Below are positions 25,613 to 33,606 of a stretch of DNA of 64,000 nucleotides, piece by piece. Location of the stretch: assembly GCF_016234775.1 (NCBI RefSeq), contig NZ_JACRAH010000036.1:1-64000 (forward strand). The letters run 5' to 3'. The translations under genes and the position numbers were made by a program. Numbering within the stretch: the first letter of the stretch is position 1; the number at the start of each line of letters is the position of its first letter. Under the pieces are notes generated by a model, which made no database searches, was not told the origin of the DNA, and worked only from the letters and a program-made list of their open reading frames with translations. The stretch comes from Aquabacterium sp. Its GTDB lineage: Bacteria > Pseudomonadota > Gammaproteobacteria > Burkholderiales > Burkholderiaceae_C.

Positions 25613-28099
25613 TCAGTAGTCGTAGCGGTAGCCAAGGAAGTAGGTGTAGCGGGTGCTTTGGTCGTTGTTGGCCACGCCTTCGGTGCGCGTGTAATCCACA
25701 TTCAGGTTGGATTCCAGCGTGACGGAGGGCCGAGGCTTGAATGATGCCTTCAAACCGGGGCCCCATGCTACCGTGGTGATGTTCAGTCCCGTTGTGGTGT
25801 CCTGGCTGATGTTGCGTTGCCAGCGCAGACCGGGCTCCAGCTGCCAGGTATCTGTCAGTGGCGTCATGTTGTTGTAGTTGAGCATGTAGGTTTTGATCTG
25901 CTTACCCCGCATCAACGAAACGGTGAACACATTCGTGTCGCGTGCCGAGTACAGGTTGGAGCCGATGGCCAGCAGGCTCAAGGTCTTGGACAGACCGCTG
26001 GCGGCCTGCCCTTGCGGCAAGACGGCGTTGGGGGCGATGGCGCCTGTGCGATTGAAATCGAGTGTGGCACCGGTCTGCCATTGCGGCGAAACCGGCGTCG
26101 TGACGGACAGCATCGAGTGTGTCCAGTAAGACGTGTTGGCGCGTACCAGTTCCCTCAACTGATCGACGGTGTAGCCCCGGTTCTTCAGATCGGTGATGGT
26201 TTGAGGGATGATGCCCGCGTCCGTGAACTCCTGGTACTGGAAGAACAAGGTCTGGCTGAGCGATGCGGGCGCCAGGCTGCGGCGCTCATAGGTCGCCAGG
26301 ACCGTCGTGTTGTCCTCCGCCGTGTAAGTGCCCTGCAGGCTCACCACGTTGATCTTCTTGAAGATGACGTCGTAGTCCGTGGAGGCCATCAATGACGAGC
26401 TCTGCGTGAAGTAACGCAGGTCGGCGCCCGTTGCGCGACGGTCCACCTCGCCATCGATGTTGCGCTGCAGGACGAACAGGGAGGCACCCATATTAGGCGT
26501 GAGCGCATCGGCGTCAATCGAGGTGCCGAAGAACTGCCGTTTGGCTGCACCCAGCTTGTCCGTCGGTTGGCCTGCCGCGGCCGATACCTTCCACTTGGGC
26601 CTGAAAGCGTAGCTGCCTGAGGCGCCGTCATAGCGGCCTTCGCCGCCCCACATGGCAGATTGGCGACCCAGTCTGCCACGCAAGCCATTCTTGAGCCCCT
26701 GGTAGTCGAAGTAGGCGGCGTTCAGTCGGTTGCGGTCGCGGGACTTGCCCTTGAGTTGGGCATCGCTGAGCATGTTGTAGTCGAACTGATCGCGGAACAC
26801 CAGTTTGATGTCACGGTCAGCGTCGCGGGAGCGCCAGGTGGTGTCGACGTTGGTGGACAGCAGGCGCTGATCGGTCGTGCTGATGGGCGCCTTGCTCCGG
26901 TTGTTGATCTCGTCCGCTGACAGCAGCGTGCCATCCGTGTCTCGCACGGCTTGTGTGGCCGTGGTGGACTTGCCGCCGTAGTAGTACTGAGAGATAGAGC
27001 CCGTGGTGGTGATCGCGCCTTCCGGTGTCTTGATGGACTCGATGGTGGGCACCAGCTTCAGATCGGCAGGCTGTATCCCGGCCAACAAGCCTTTGACACG
27101 CTCTGCGCCAGGCCCGCTGGGGTATTGCTTGAGATAGGATTCGAACTCCGCCTGCGCCTTGGCCTGTTCGCCCTGAGACAGCCGCACCATGCCCAGCAAC
27201 TCCTGCGCATCCGGCGTGACGGCGGTGGCCGGCAGATCGAGCAACTGGTTGAGCAACCTGATGGCTTCTTCCGGCTTCTGTTGTTCGTAGGCCTGGCGCG
27301 ATTGATCCAGCAGGTCGCGGGCTTGCTGATCGGCGGTGGCAGCGGGCGCTGTCGCCTGGCCTGGCGCTGATGCTTTGCTGGCAGTGGCGTCGCCCAGCTT
27401 GACAATCACCGCGGCGGGAAAGCGCGACAGTTGTTTCATCGCCGCTTCCGCCTCTGCCAGGGTGCTGAAATAGCCCAGATCCATTTCGTGGACCTGTTTG
27501 CCGTCCACCACCCGGCGAGCCGTGAACACCTGGTAGTTCTGCAGTGATTGCGGGATGGGCGCATCGATTTCCAGCTTGGGGTCAGCCGAACGAGCCAGCG
27601 CGATCACGTAGCGCTGACTGGGCATCCGCTCTTCCTGTGCTTTACCGGTGATGGGCTTGACGGCCGAGCCCAGACCCTCGAGCACGACTTCGATGCTGCG
27701 GTCGCCCTTGCCGGCGCGCACCTTGAAGTTGCCGGCCTGGCTGAACGAGATCACCAGGCGGCGGTTGATGTCGTCGAGCTTGTCCGTGCGAACGGGCTCG
27801 TCGGAGATGGTGATGACAGGCAGACCATCCACCTTGACGATACGGCGCTCGCCTGCCACGAAGCCCGGGTCGATATCGGTCAGACGAAGTTGGTAGTAGG
27901 CCTGGGTCAGGTCCCGGGTTCGCGACGCGGTGGTGCGCAGGACGCTCACTGGCGTGCTCAGGCGGATCTGCACGACGGCATGGTTGCCCTCTCGGCGCAA
28001 ATCAACCTCATCCAGCATTTCGGCGTGCAGCAGCGAACAGGCGGGGAGCGCAAGCAGGGTGGCCAGCCATCTGGCGCGGTGGGTGGACTTCATGGTCAT
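25613..28099 (-). CDS. large outer-membrane barrel with AMIN-like, SPOR-like and TPR N-terminal domains
   Basis: About 828 residues from the ATG at 28099 (signal peptide ending SLLHA). The N-terminal ~110 residues resemble an AMIN-like beta domain (VVQIRLSTPVSVLRT). A SPOR-like segment follows (RYVIALARS...MDLGYFSTLAEAEAAMKQL), then TPR-like helices (AYEQQKPEEAIRLLNQLLDL), then ~480 residues of alternating beta-strands rich in Arg, Tyr and Asp, ending YTYFLGYRYDY like an outer-membrane barrel. It lies 14 bases after the 29-heme cytochrome gene and 10 before ccmA. By position it is the best candidate for the pore that holds a multiheme cytochrome across the outer membrane, but it lacks obvious similarity to MtrB. 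Function is inferred from context. Confidence 0.7.
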   Translation of the reverse strand: MTMKSTHRARWLATLLALPACSLLHAEMLDEVDLRREGNHAVVQIRLSTPVSVLRTTASRTRDLTQAYYQLRLTDIDPGFVAGERRIVKVDGLPVITISDEPVRTDKLDDINRRLVISFSQAGNFKVRAGKGDRSIEVVLEGLGSAVKPITGKAQEERMPSQRYVIALARSADPKLEIDAPIPQSLQNYQVFTARRVVDGKQVHEMDLGYFSTLAEAEAAMKQLSRFPAAVIVKLGDATASKASAPGQATAPAATADQQARDLLDQSRQAYEQQKPEEAIRLLNQLLDLPATAVTPDAQELLGMVRLSQGEQAKAQAEFESYLKQYPSGPGAERVKGLLAGIQPADLKLVPTIESIKTPEGAITTTGSISQYYYGGKSTTATQAVRDTDGTLLSADEINNRSKAPISTTDQRLLSTNVDTTWRSRDADRDIKLVFRDQFDYNMLSDAQLKGKSRDRNRLNAAYFDYQGLKNGLRGRLGRQSAMWGGEGRYDGASGSYAFRPKWKVSAAAGQPTDKLGAAKRQFFGTSIDADALTPNMGASLFVLQRNIDGEVDRRATGADLRYFTQSSSLMASTDYDVIFKKINVVSLQGTYTAEDNTTVLATYERRSLAPASLSQTLFFQYQEFTDAGIIPQTITDLKNRGYTVDQLRELVRANTSYWTHSMLSVTTPVSPQWQTGATLDFNRTGAIAPNAVLPQGQAASGLSKTLSLLAIGSNLYSARDTNVFTVSLMRGKQIKTYMLNYNNMTPLTDTWQLEPGLRWQRNISQDTTTGLNITTVAWGPGLKASFKPRPSVTLESNLNVDYTRTEGVANNDQSTRYTYFLGYRYDY

Positions 28100-28113
28100 A
28101 CGGGATACGGGTA

Positions 28114-30591
28114 TCAGTCCCAGTTGCGATAGGTGTTGCCTTTGTTGCCCAGAGGCCGATGGCAACCGGATTGAGAGCAATCGGTGACACCTGTTCTTTG
28201 CTGGTGTGTCAGCGACTTGCGTTCCATGGAGCCCTGGTAGGCGGTGCCGGCGTTATGGCAGGCATAGCACCAGCCCGAGCCACTGCCCATGCTGTTGTTG
28301 TGGTTCATCACGGCGGTGCCGAAACCGCCCGGGTTGGTGCTGGTGTGACACGCCTTGCAGTCCATGTTGACCCCGTTGAGCAACTGCGCTTCAGGGATGT
28401 GGTTGTTGGGCTTGGCGGTGGCACCCCAGCCCGCATGCGCTGGCGTGTGGCAGGTCTTGCAAGACTGCGCGCTCATGGCAGTGTGATTGGTGGTTACGCT
28501 GGTAGCCCAGGCTTGCTGGGACTTGTGGCAGCTGTCGCACTTCACGCCCCCGACCTGGAGGGGGATGTGGTTGCCGGGCTTGCCGGTAGCCGTGCTGCCG
28601 TTGTGGCAGTTGTCGCAGGTGCCCGTGCCCACGGCATTGGTCGGTGCGTGGGTGTAGACCACGTTGCTCCATGACGCGGTGGACTTGTGACAGGACTCGC
28701 AGCCGCTGCTGATGCCCGCATGCACGGCATTGTTGGGCTTGCTGGTCAGGCCATAGGCGGCGCTCAAGTGACAGGTCGAGCATTGGCCAACGATGCTGAC
28801 GTTGGCGTGGAAGCGGCCCGGGCTCCAGCTGCTGTAGCCACTCTTGTGGCAGGTGTCGCAATTGGTGATGGCAGCGCCCGCCAGCGATTGGTAGGCGATG
28901 TGGTTGGATGGGCGGCCGTCTGCAGGTGGAAAGGCCCCGGAGTGGCAGGTCGAGCAGGCGTTCGTGACGGTGACCTGGGTGTGGTTCCACTTGGTAGGCG
29001 TCCAGCCGGTGGTGTTGTGGCAGCTGTAGCAGTTGGCGGTCACCGGGATGTGGCTGCCAGGCTTGCCCGTGGTTGCACTGCCGTTATGACAGCTAGCGCA
29101 TTGCGTGGTCGAATTGAACAGGCTGTGGTTCACCTTGGCGCCTGCCCAGCGGCTGGTGTTGTGGCAGGACTCGCAGCCGCCGGTCACGGTGCTGTGCACG
29201 GCGTTGGCTGGCTTGCTGGTCAGTCCATAGACTGCTGTCAGGTGGCACGAAGCACATTGCCCGACGATGCTGACGTTGGCGTGGAAGCGGCCGGAGTTCC
29301 AGCTGCTGTAGCCACTCTTGTGGCAGGTGTCGCAGTTGGTGATGGCGGCACCCGCCAGCGATTGATAGGGGATGTGGTTGGAGGGGCGCCCGTCAGCCGG
29401 CGGGAAGGCACCCGAGTGGCAGGTCGAGCAGGCATTTGTGACGGTGACCTGCGTGTGGTTCCACTTGGTGGGCGTCCAGCCCGTGGTGTTGTGGCAGCTG
29501 TAGCAATTGGCGGTCACGGGGATGTGGCTGCCGGACTTGCCTGTGGCCGCACTGCCGTTGTGGCAGCTTGCACACTGTGTGCTCGCATTGAACAGGCTGT
29601 GGTTCACCTTGGCCCCAGCCCAGCCACTGGTTTTGTGGCAGGACTCGCAACCGCCTGTGACCGTGCTGTGCGTGGCCGTGTTGGGCTTGCTGGTCAGCCC
29701 ATAGGCCGACGTCAGGTGGCACGATGCACATTGCCCGACGATGCTGACATTGGCGTGGAAGCGGCCCGGGTTCCAGCTGCTGTAGCCACCCTTGTGGCAG
29801 GTGTCGCAGTTGGTGATGGCGGCACCCGCCAGCGATTGATATGGGATGTGGTTGAACGGGCGGCCATTGGCTGGCGCGAACGAGCCGGAGTGGCAGGTCG
29901 AGCAGGTACCCGCGACCAGCGTTTGTGTGTGATTCCAGTTGGTGGGCTTCCAGCTGTTGACACTGTGGCAGCTGATGCAATTGGCCGTGACAGGGATGTG
30001 GTTGGCTGCCTTACCGCTGGCGGTCGCGCCGTTATGGCAGGACGCGCAGTTGGTGCTGCTGTTGAAGCCACGGTGATCGGGCCTGGCGCCGTTCCAGTTG
30101 CGGGTGTTGTGGCAGGAGTCGCAACTGGCGCGCGTGGCGATGTGGTTGCCGGATTTGCCTTGGGTGCGGACCCCATCGTGACAGGTTTGGCACGCCGTGC
30201 CGGGCGGGATGCCTGTGGTGTGACTGAAGCGCGGATTGCTGAAGGACTGCGTGCCGTGGCAGCTGTCGCAGCCCTGCATCGACGAGTTCGTCGGAATGTG
30301 GGTGGGCGGTATCACCACATTGGATCTGGCCTGACGCGAGCCCTGTGTGTGGCAGGTCTGGCAGTCTCTGGGGGTGCCTCTGAAGATGCCGTTGGTGTGG
30401 CAGCTTTCGCAGCGCTGGGTGGCGTGGGCGCCATTCAGCGGGAACCCGGTTTTGAAATGATCGAACTTGCTGTTGGCTGCGCTCTGGGCTTCAGCCCGCC
30501 CCGGCACCACGCCCAGCACCACGCACATGACCAGCAGCAGCAAGAACGCTGCCTCGCGGTACCAGGTGTGAGCGTGCGGGGAGGGTGTCAT
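28114..30591 (-). CDS. 29-heme giant cytochrome c with tandem hexaheme modules
   Basis: 825 residues with signal peptide (LLLLVMCVVLGVVPGRAEA). I count 28 CxxCH motifs and one C-terminal CSQSGCH (CX4CH) variant, so up to 29 c-type hemes. Residues ~179-652 are three near-identical 158-residue modules, each with six CxxCH (NCASCH, CISCH/CYSCH, CSTCH, CDTCH, CASCH/CSTCH, CESCH). Many extra His residues (NHIPYQSLAG, RFHANVS, WNHTQ) could be distal ligands. It is probably a periplasmic-to-surface electron wire. It follows the 24-heme gene and overlaps it by ~100 bases; a palindromic operator candidate lies 42 bases upstream of its start. Redox partners and substrate are unknown; extracellular metal or another insoluble donor or acceptor is the leading idea. 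Confidence 0.9.
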   Translation of the reverse strand: MTPSPHAHTWYREAAFLLLLVMCVVLGVVPGRAEAQSAANSKFDHFKTGFPLNGAHATQRCESCHTNGIFRGTPRDCQTCHTQGSRQARSNVVIPPTHIPTNSSMQGCDSCHGTQSFSNPRFSHTTGIPPGTACQTCHDGVRTQGKSGNHIATRASCDSCHNTRNWNGARPDHRGFNSSTNCASCHNGATASGKAANHIPVTANCISCHSVNSWKPTNWNHTQTLVAGTCSTCHSGSFAPANGRPFNHIPYQSLAGAAITNCDTCHKGGYSSWNPGRFHANVSIVGQCASCHLTSAYGLTSKPNTATHSTVTGGCESCHKTSGWAGAKVNHSLFNASTQCASCHNGSAATGKSGSHIPVTANCYSCHNTTGWTPTKWNHTQVTVTNACSTCHSGAFPPADGRPSNHIPYQSLAGAAITNCDTCHKSGYSSWNSGRFHANVSIVGQCASCHLTAVYGLTSKPANAVHSTVTGGCESCHNTSRWAGAKVNHSLFNSTTQCASCHNGSATTGKPGSHIPVTANCYSCHNTTGWTPTKWNHTQVTVTNACSTCHSGAFPPADGRPSNHIAYQSLAGAAITNCDTCHKSGYSSWSPGRFHANVSIVGQCSTCHLSAAYGLTSKPNNAVHAGISSGCESCHKSTASWSNVVYTHAPTNAVGTGTCDNCHNGSTATGKPGNHIPLQVGGVKCDSCHKSQQAWATSVTTNHTAMSAQSCKTCHTPAHAGWGATAKPNNHIPEAQLLNGVNMDCKACHTSTNPGGFGTAVMNHNNSMGSGSGWCYACHNAGTAYQGSMERKSLTHQQRTGVTDCSQSGCHRPLGNKGNTYRNWD
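28636..30057 (-). repeat. three tandem 474-bp in-frame repeats (158-residue hexaheme module)
   Basis: The spacing is exactly 474 bases: the conserved xTTGGCGTGGAAGCGG stretch recurs at 28801, 29275 and 29749. The encoded modules are nearly identical in protein, especially the two nearer the C-terminus, while the DNA differs mostly at third codon positions. Partial, more diverged units flank both ends. Confidence 0.93.
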
Positions 30592-32479
30592 GAGTCAACG
30601 GCGGGGACGACCTACTTCTACTGCCAACTGCAAAATGTGAGAACTGCACATTTATTGTACGGTATCCGTCCTGCTGTAGCACCGAGTGTTTTTCAAGTTG
30701 TTTCCAGTCTTTTGTGCTGTGGCACTGCTCGCAGCGCCCGCCAAACTGGCCGTCATGGGTGTCGTCCTTCTGGTGGCAGTCGATGCAGCGTTGGCCTGTT
30801 TCGGCAACCGCCTTGCCGGCGGGGGCTGCCTGGGTGTGACACGCTTCACACTTCACGGTGCGGTGGGCGCCGGTTAGTGGGTAGTTTGTTTGCCGGGCAT
30901 GGTTGAAGTCCCAGGATTTCCAGTGACGGGTGTTGTGGCAACTCTCGCAACGGGTACCCAAACGGGCCTTGTGCTGGTCGTCTTTTCGGTGGCAGGCGAC
31001 GCATTCGCGCTGCGCGTCCTTGAAACGCTTTGTTACGTGGCAATCTTTGCATTCAACACGTCCATGGCTACCGGTTAAGGGGAACCGTGTCTTGCCGTGG
31101 TCGAACACGGTCGCCTTCCAGTCCTTGTCGCCATGGCATTGCTCACATTGCTGGCCCTGTGTGCCTTCGTGCTTGTCGTCCTTCTTGTGGCAGGCGAAGC
31201 AGCTCATCGCGGTGTTGCGGAAGGCTTTCAGGTCGCCCTTGTGGCAGTCGCTGCACCTGATCTGGCTGCGAGCGTGGGCATTGCGCAAGGCAAAGCGGGT
31301 CTTGTCGTGGTCGAAGCGGCCCGCCGTGGCGCGCCAGTCGCGTTCGGAGTGGCAATCCACGCAGGTCTTGCCCAGTGTGCCCTCGTGCTTGTCATCCTTT
31401 TTGTGGCACGAGAAGCAGTCCATGGGCGCCTCCTTGTACATGGCGCTCTTGTGGCAGTCCGAGCAGCTCGCCTTGCCGTGCTTGCCCAGCAGCGGGAAGC
31501 GCGTTTTGTCGTGGTCGAAACGAGGCGGGTCTTTCCAGCCGCTTTCGCTGTGGCAGGAGGCGCAGTCCTTGCCCAGACTTTCCTTGTGCTTGTCGTCCTG
31601 CCTGTGGCAATCCCAGCATGGCTCGGGCAGCTTCTGTTTGTACAGCGGGCCGGTGTGGCAGTCGGTGCAGGCGGTCTTGCGGTGCTTGCCGCGCAAGGCG
31701 TAAGAGGTGTCGGTGTCGTGGTTGAAGTCGATGGCCTTCCATAACTTGGCGCCGTGGCAGGTCTCGCACTTGCCGCCGAACTGGCCTTTGTGCTCGTCTT
31801 CCTTCTTGTGGCAAGCAACGCAGGTCTTGGGCGTGTCCTTGAAGCGGCCATTGGCGTGGCAGTCATCGCACTTGGCCTTGGTGGCGTGCTTGTCTTCCAG
31901 CGCGAAGTGGGTCTTCTTGCCGTGGTCGAAGTCGGTGGTTTTCCAGCCGATTTCGCTGTGGCAGTCCGAGCACTTGCCGCCAATGCCGCCTTTGTGTGCA
32001 TCGTCTTTCTTGTGGCAGCTCAGGCATTCGCCGGCGGCTTGCCAGTACTTCTTGCTGCTGGTGTGGCACTTGTCGCAGGCCACATCCAGGTGTTTGGCCT
32101 TAAGCAGGTAATCCGTCTGTTTGTGGTCAAAGCGTTTGGTGTCGAGCGCCACGATACGGGCCTGGCGCCCCTTGTGGTCGGTGTGGCAGTTGCGGCAGGT
32201 GGCGTCGGGCTTCTGGCGGCCATGGAAGCCTGTACGGGCCTTCATGTCCTGGCCGACCTCCTTGTGGCAGACCACGCACTGGGCGTCCTGGCCCTTTGGG
32301 TTGAAGCGCACATGGCAGTTGGCGCATTCATGTTCGACCTTGGCGTGGCCGCTGATGACATCACCCGGCGCCAGCACCGATTCGATCGATTGCGCATGGG
32401 CGGGCCCGCCCAGTACCAGCAGGAGCAAGGCAAGCAGCAGCAGGCCCAGGTGCAGCCAGCGTTTTGGATTCCGGGGCAT
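30491..32479 (-). CDS. 24-heme cytochrome c with three-heme repeats
   Basis: About 662 residues starting at the ATG at 32479 (track TTG is two codons earlier), with signal peptide (LLLLALLLLVLGGPAHA). I count 24 CxxCH motifs. From heme 4 on, seven triplets of ~70 residues recur: CxxCH, then CxxCHKKDDxHKG, then CxxCHSExxWK, then FDHxKTxFxLxGKH. Lys and His are plentiful, unlike the Ser/Thr-rich next cytochrome. It is probably periplasmic, taking electrons between the cytochrome b and the 29-heme protein. After the last heme (CEQCHSTKDWKQLEK) ~55 residues have no heme pattern and run across the next gene's operator and start, which looks like a lost stop codon. It lies 27 bases after cytochrome b. 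Confidence 0.88.
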   Translation of the reverse strand: MPRNPKRWLHLGLLLLALLLLVLGGPAHAQSIESVLAPGDVISGHAKVEHECANCHVRFNPKGQDAQCVVCHKEVGQDMKARTGFHGRQKPDATCRNCHTDHKGRQARIVALDTKRFDHKQTDYLLKAKHLDVACDKCHTSSKKYWQAAGECLSCHKKDDAHKGGIGGKCSDCHSEIGWKTTDFDHGKKTHFALEDKHATKAKCDDCHANGRFKDTPKTCVACHKKEDEHKGQFGGKCETCHGAKLWKAIDFNHDTDTSYALRGKHRKTACTDCHTGPLYKQKLPEPCWDCHRQDDKHKESLGKDCASCHSESGWKDPPRFDHDKTRFPLLGKHGKASCSDCHKSAMYKEAPMDCFSCHKKDDKHEGTLGKTCVDCHSERDWRATAGRFDHDKTRFALRNAHARSQIRCSDCHKGDLKAFRNTAMSCFACHKKDDKHEGTQGQQCEQCHGDKDWKATVFDHGKTRFPLTGSHGRVECKDCHVTKRFKDAQRECVACHRKDDQHKARLGTRCESCHNTRHWKSWDFNHARQTNYPLTGAHRTVKCEACHTQAAPAGKAVAETGQRCIDCHQKDDTHDGQFGGRCEQCHSTKDWKQLEKHSVLQQDGYRTINVQFSHFAVGSRSRSSPPLTHDTLPARSHLVPRGSVLAAAGHVRGAGRGAGAG
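30633..30653. promoter_or_regulatory. palindromic operator candidate upstream of the 29-heme cytochrome
   Basis: Perfect 7-bp inverted repeat AAATGTG-N7-CACATTT, 42 bases upstream of the 30591 start. The same left arm, the same N7 spacing and CACA recur at 33502-33522 in front of the cytochrome b gene. The shared layout suggests one regulator; its identity is unknown. The site resembles a CRP box but is one base shorter. Confidence 0.5.
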
Positions 32480-32506
32480 CACCAAGGCCTGATCAGGTCG
32501 AGCGGA

Positions 32507-33430
32507 TCAATACGCATGCACCGCCACGACATGGAAGATCGCGCACAGCACCATGATCCACACGAAGGGCACATGCGCCACGTGCCACATGGAAAACAAG
32601 CGCTCGAAGGTCTGGAACTGGGCGGCACGCTGCACCGACAAGGCGTAGCTGTCGATCTGCTCGCAGCAGCTGCGGTAGCGGGTGAGCGCTTGTTGCTTGC
32701 TCCACTTCTTGTCGGCCACCGCCTGCTTGATCAACTGTTTGACGTCGGCCTTGCATTGCTGGGCCACGCGTTGGCGCTGGATGGGCAGCACGAACAAACG
32801 CCACAGGTGCCGGGCTCCCTGATTGGCGCCATCAACCAGGGTTTGCCGCTCGAAGGCCTGCATGGCCTGCAGCACGCCGGGCATGCTCTGGAACTGGGTG
32901 TCTGCGGCCTGTTGTTCCTGGCCCATGGCGCTACGCAGGCTGGCGAGGGTGGCTTTTTCGCCGCGCAGATCGGCATGCAGGCGAACATACAGGAAGCGCC
33001 CGATCACCCCGCTGAGTGCCACGATGATCATGGCAAACAGCGCCACGGCGGCGTTGGTGGAGCCAATGTGGAAGGTGGAGTGCAGCAGGATCAGCCAGGG
33101 CCCCAGGATGCCCAGCACCATGTGGGCCGCAAACCAGTACTTCGAGGCGCCCCAGCTGTAGGTGACGCGCCAGCGCTTGCGCAGGGGGTAGGTGAAAAGC
33201 AGCAGCATCGAGACACCGCCCGCCACGCCCAGCCAGTAGCCCGTTTGCGACCAGGAAGTGAACCAGCCTTGGGCCGAGATCCACCACGCCGCCAGCGTCA
33301 GCGCCGTGATGGACAGGTAGATGAGCAGGTCAGTGCGCAAGCGCGCCTGAACCTGCGGTGCCTGTTGCCCGAGCGTGCTGCGCCCAGGTGGTGTGGCGCC
33401 AGGGGTGACGGTGGAGGTTGTGGCGCTCAT
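32507..33430 (-). CDS. cytochrome b-type membrane electron carrier
   Basis: A 307-residue integral membrane protein. Hydrophobic segments lie at ~35-55, ~65-83, ~98-117, ~125-145 and ~280-303. Paired His residues in helices (AAHMVLGILGPWLILLHSTFH and MWHVAHVPFVWIMVLCAIFHVVAVHAY) fit two b-hemes, as in ferric-reductase-like or NapC-independent quinol cytochromes. A long charged loop with two Cys (RSCCEQ) separates them. It is the first gene of the cytochrome/Ccm run and probably links the quinone pool or the divergent flavoprotein to the multiheme cytochromes. Confidence 0.75.
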   Translation of the reverse strand: MSATTSTVTPGATPPGRSTLGQQAPQVQARLRTDLLIYLSITALTLAAWWISAQGWFTSWSQTGYWLGVAGGVSMLLLFTYPLRKRWRVTYSWGASKYWFAAHMVLGILGPWLILLHSTFHIGSTNAAVALFAMIIVALSGVIGRFLYVRLHADLRGEKATLASLRSAMGQEQQAADTQFQSMPGVLQAMQAFERQTLVDGANQGARHLWRLFVLPIQRQRVAQQCKADVKQLIKQAVADKKWSKQQALTRYRSCCEQIDSYALSVQRAAQFQTFERLFSMWHVAHVPFVWIMVLCAIFHVVAVHAY

Positions 33431-33501
33431 GGGGGCCCGATTTCACTGCTTGACGGCCCGTTCGGGCGGTGCAAAAAATTCTATCGACAGTGTATGGTTG
33501 A

Positions 33502-33522
33502 AAATGTGCAATTTGCACACGT
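33502..33522. promoter_or_regulatory. palindromic operator candidate between cytochrome b and Fe-S oxidoreductase genes
   Basis: The core TGTGCAATTTGCACA has perfect 7-bp arms around one base. Aligned to the 30633 site it gives AAATGTG-N7-CACACGT. It sits 72 bases before the cytochrome b start and 85 before the divergent oxidoreductase start, so it could control both directions. Confidence 0.55.
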
Positions 33523-33606
33523 TTAACATCGCTTACATGAAATCCGGTTGAAGCCATCATCCGGATCGAGTCTGCTTCGGTGTGTTGTTGCCTGCCTTGT
33601 TGTCCC

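Noticed and set aside
28636-30057. CRISPR or satellite array
   Set aside because: The 474-bp period is in frame and encodes hexaheme modules; there are no spacers.
30633-30653. Classical CRP site
   Set aside because: The arms match, but the spacing is one base shorter (21 instead of 22).
28687-30906. 739-residue plus-strand ORF opposite the giant cytochromes
   Set aside because: It mirrors the repetitive CxxCH codons; the minus strand has signal peptides and heme motifs. The plus-strand translation is low-complexity Val/Ala/Gly.
31754-33526. 590-residue plus-strand ORF
   Set aside because: Antisense shadow of the 24-heme cytochrome and cytochrome b genes.
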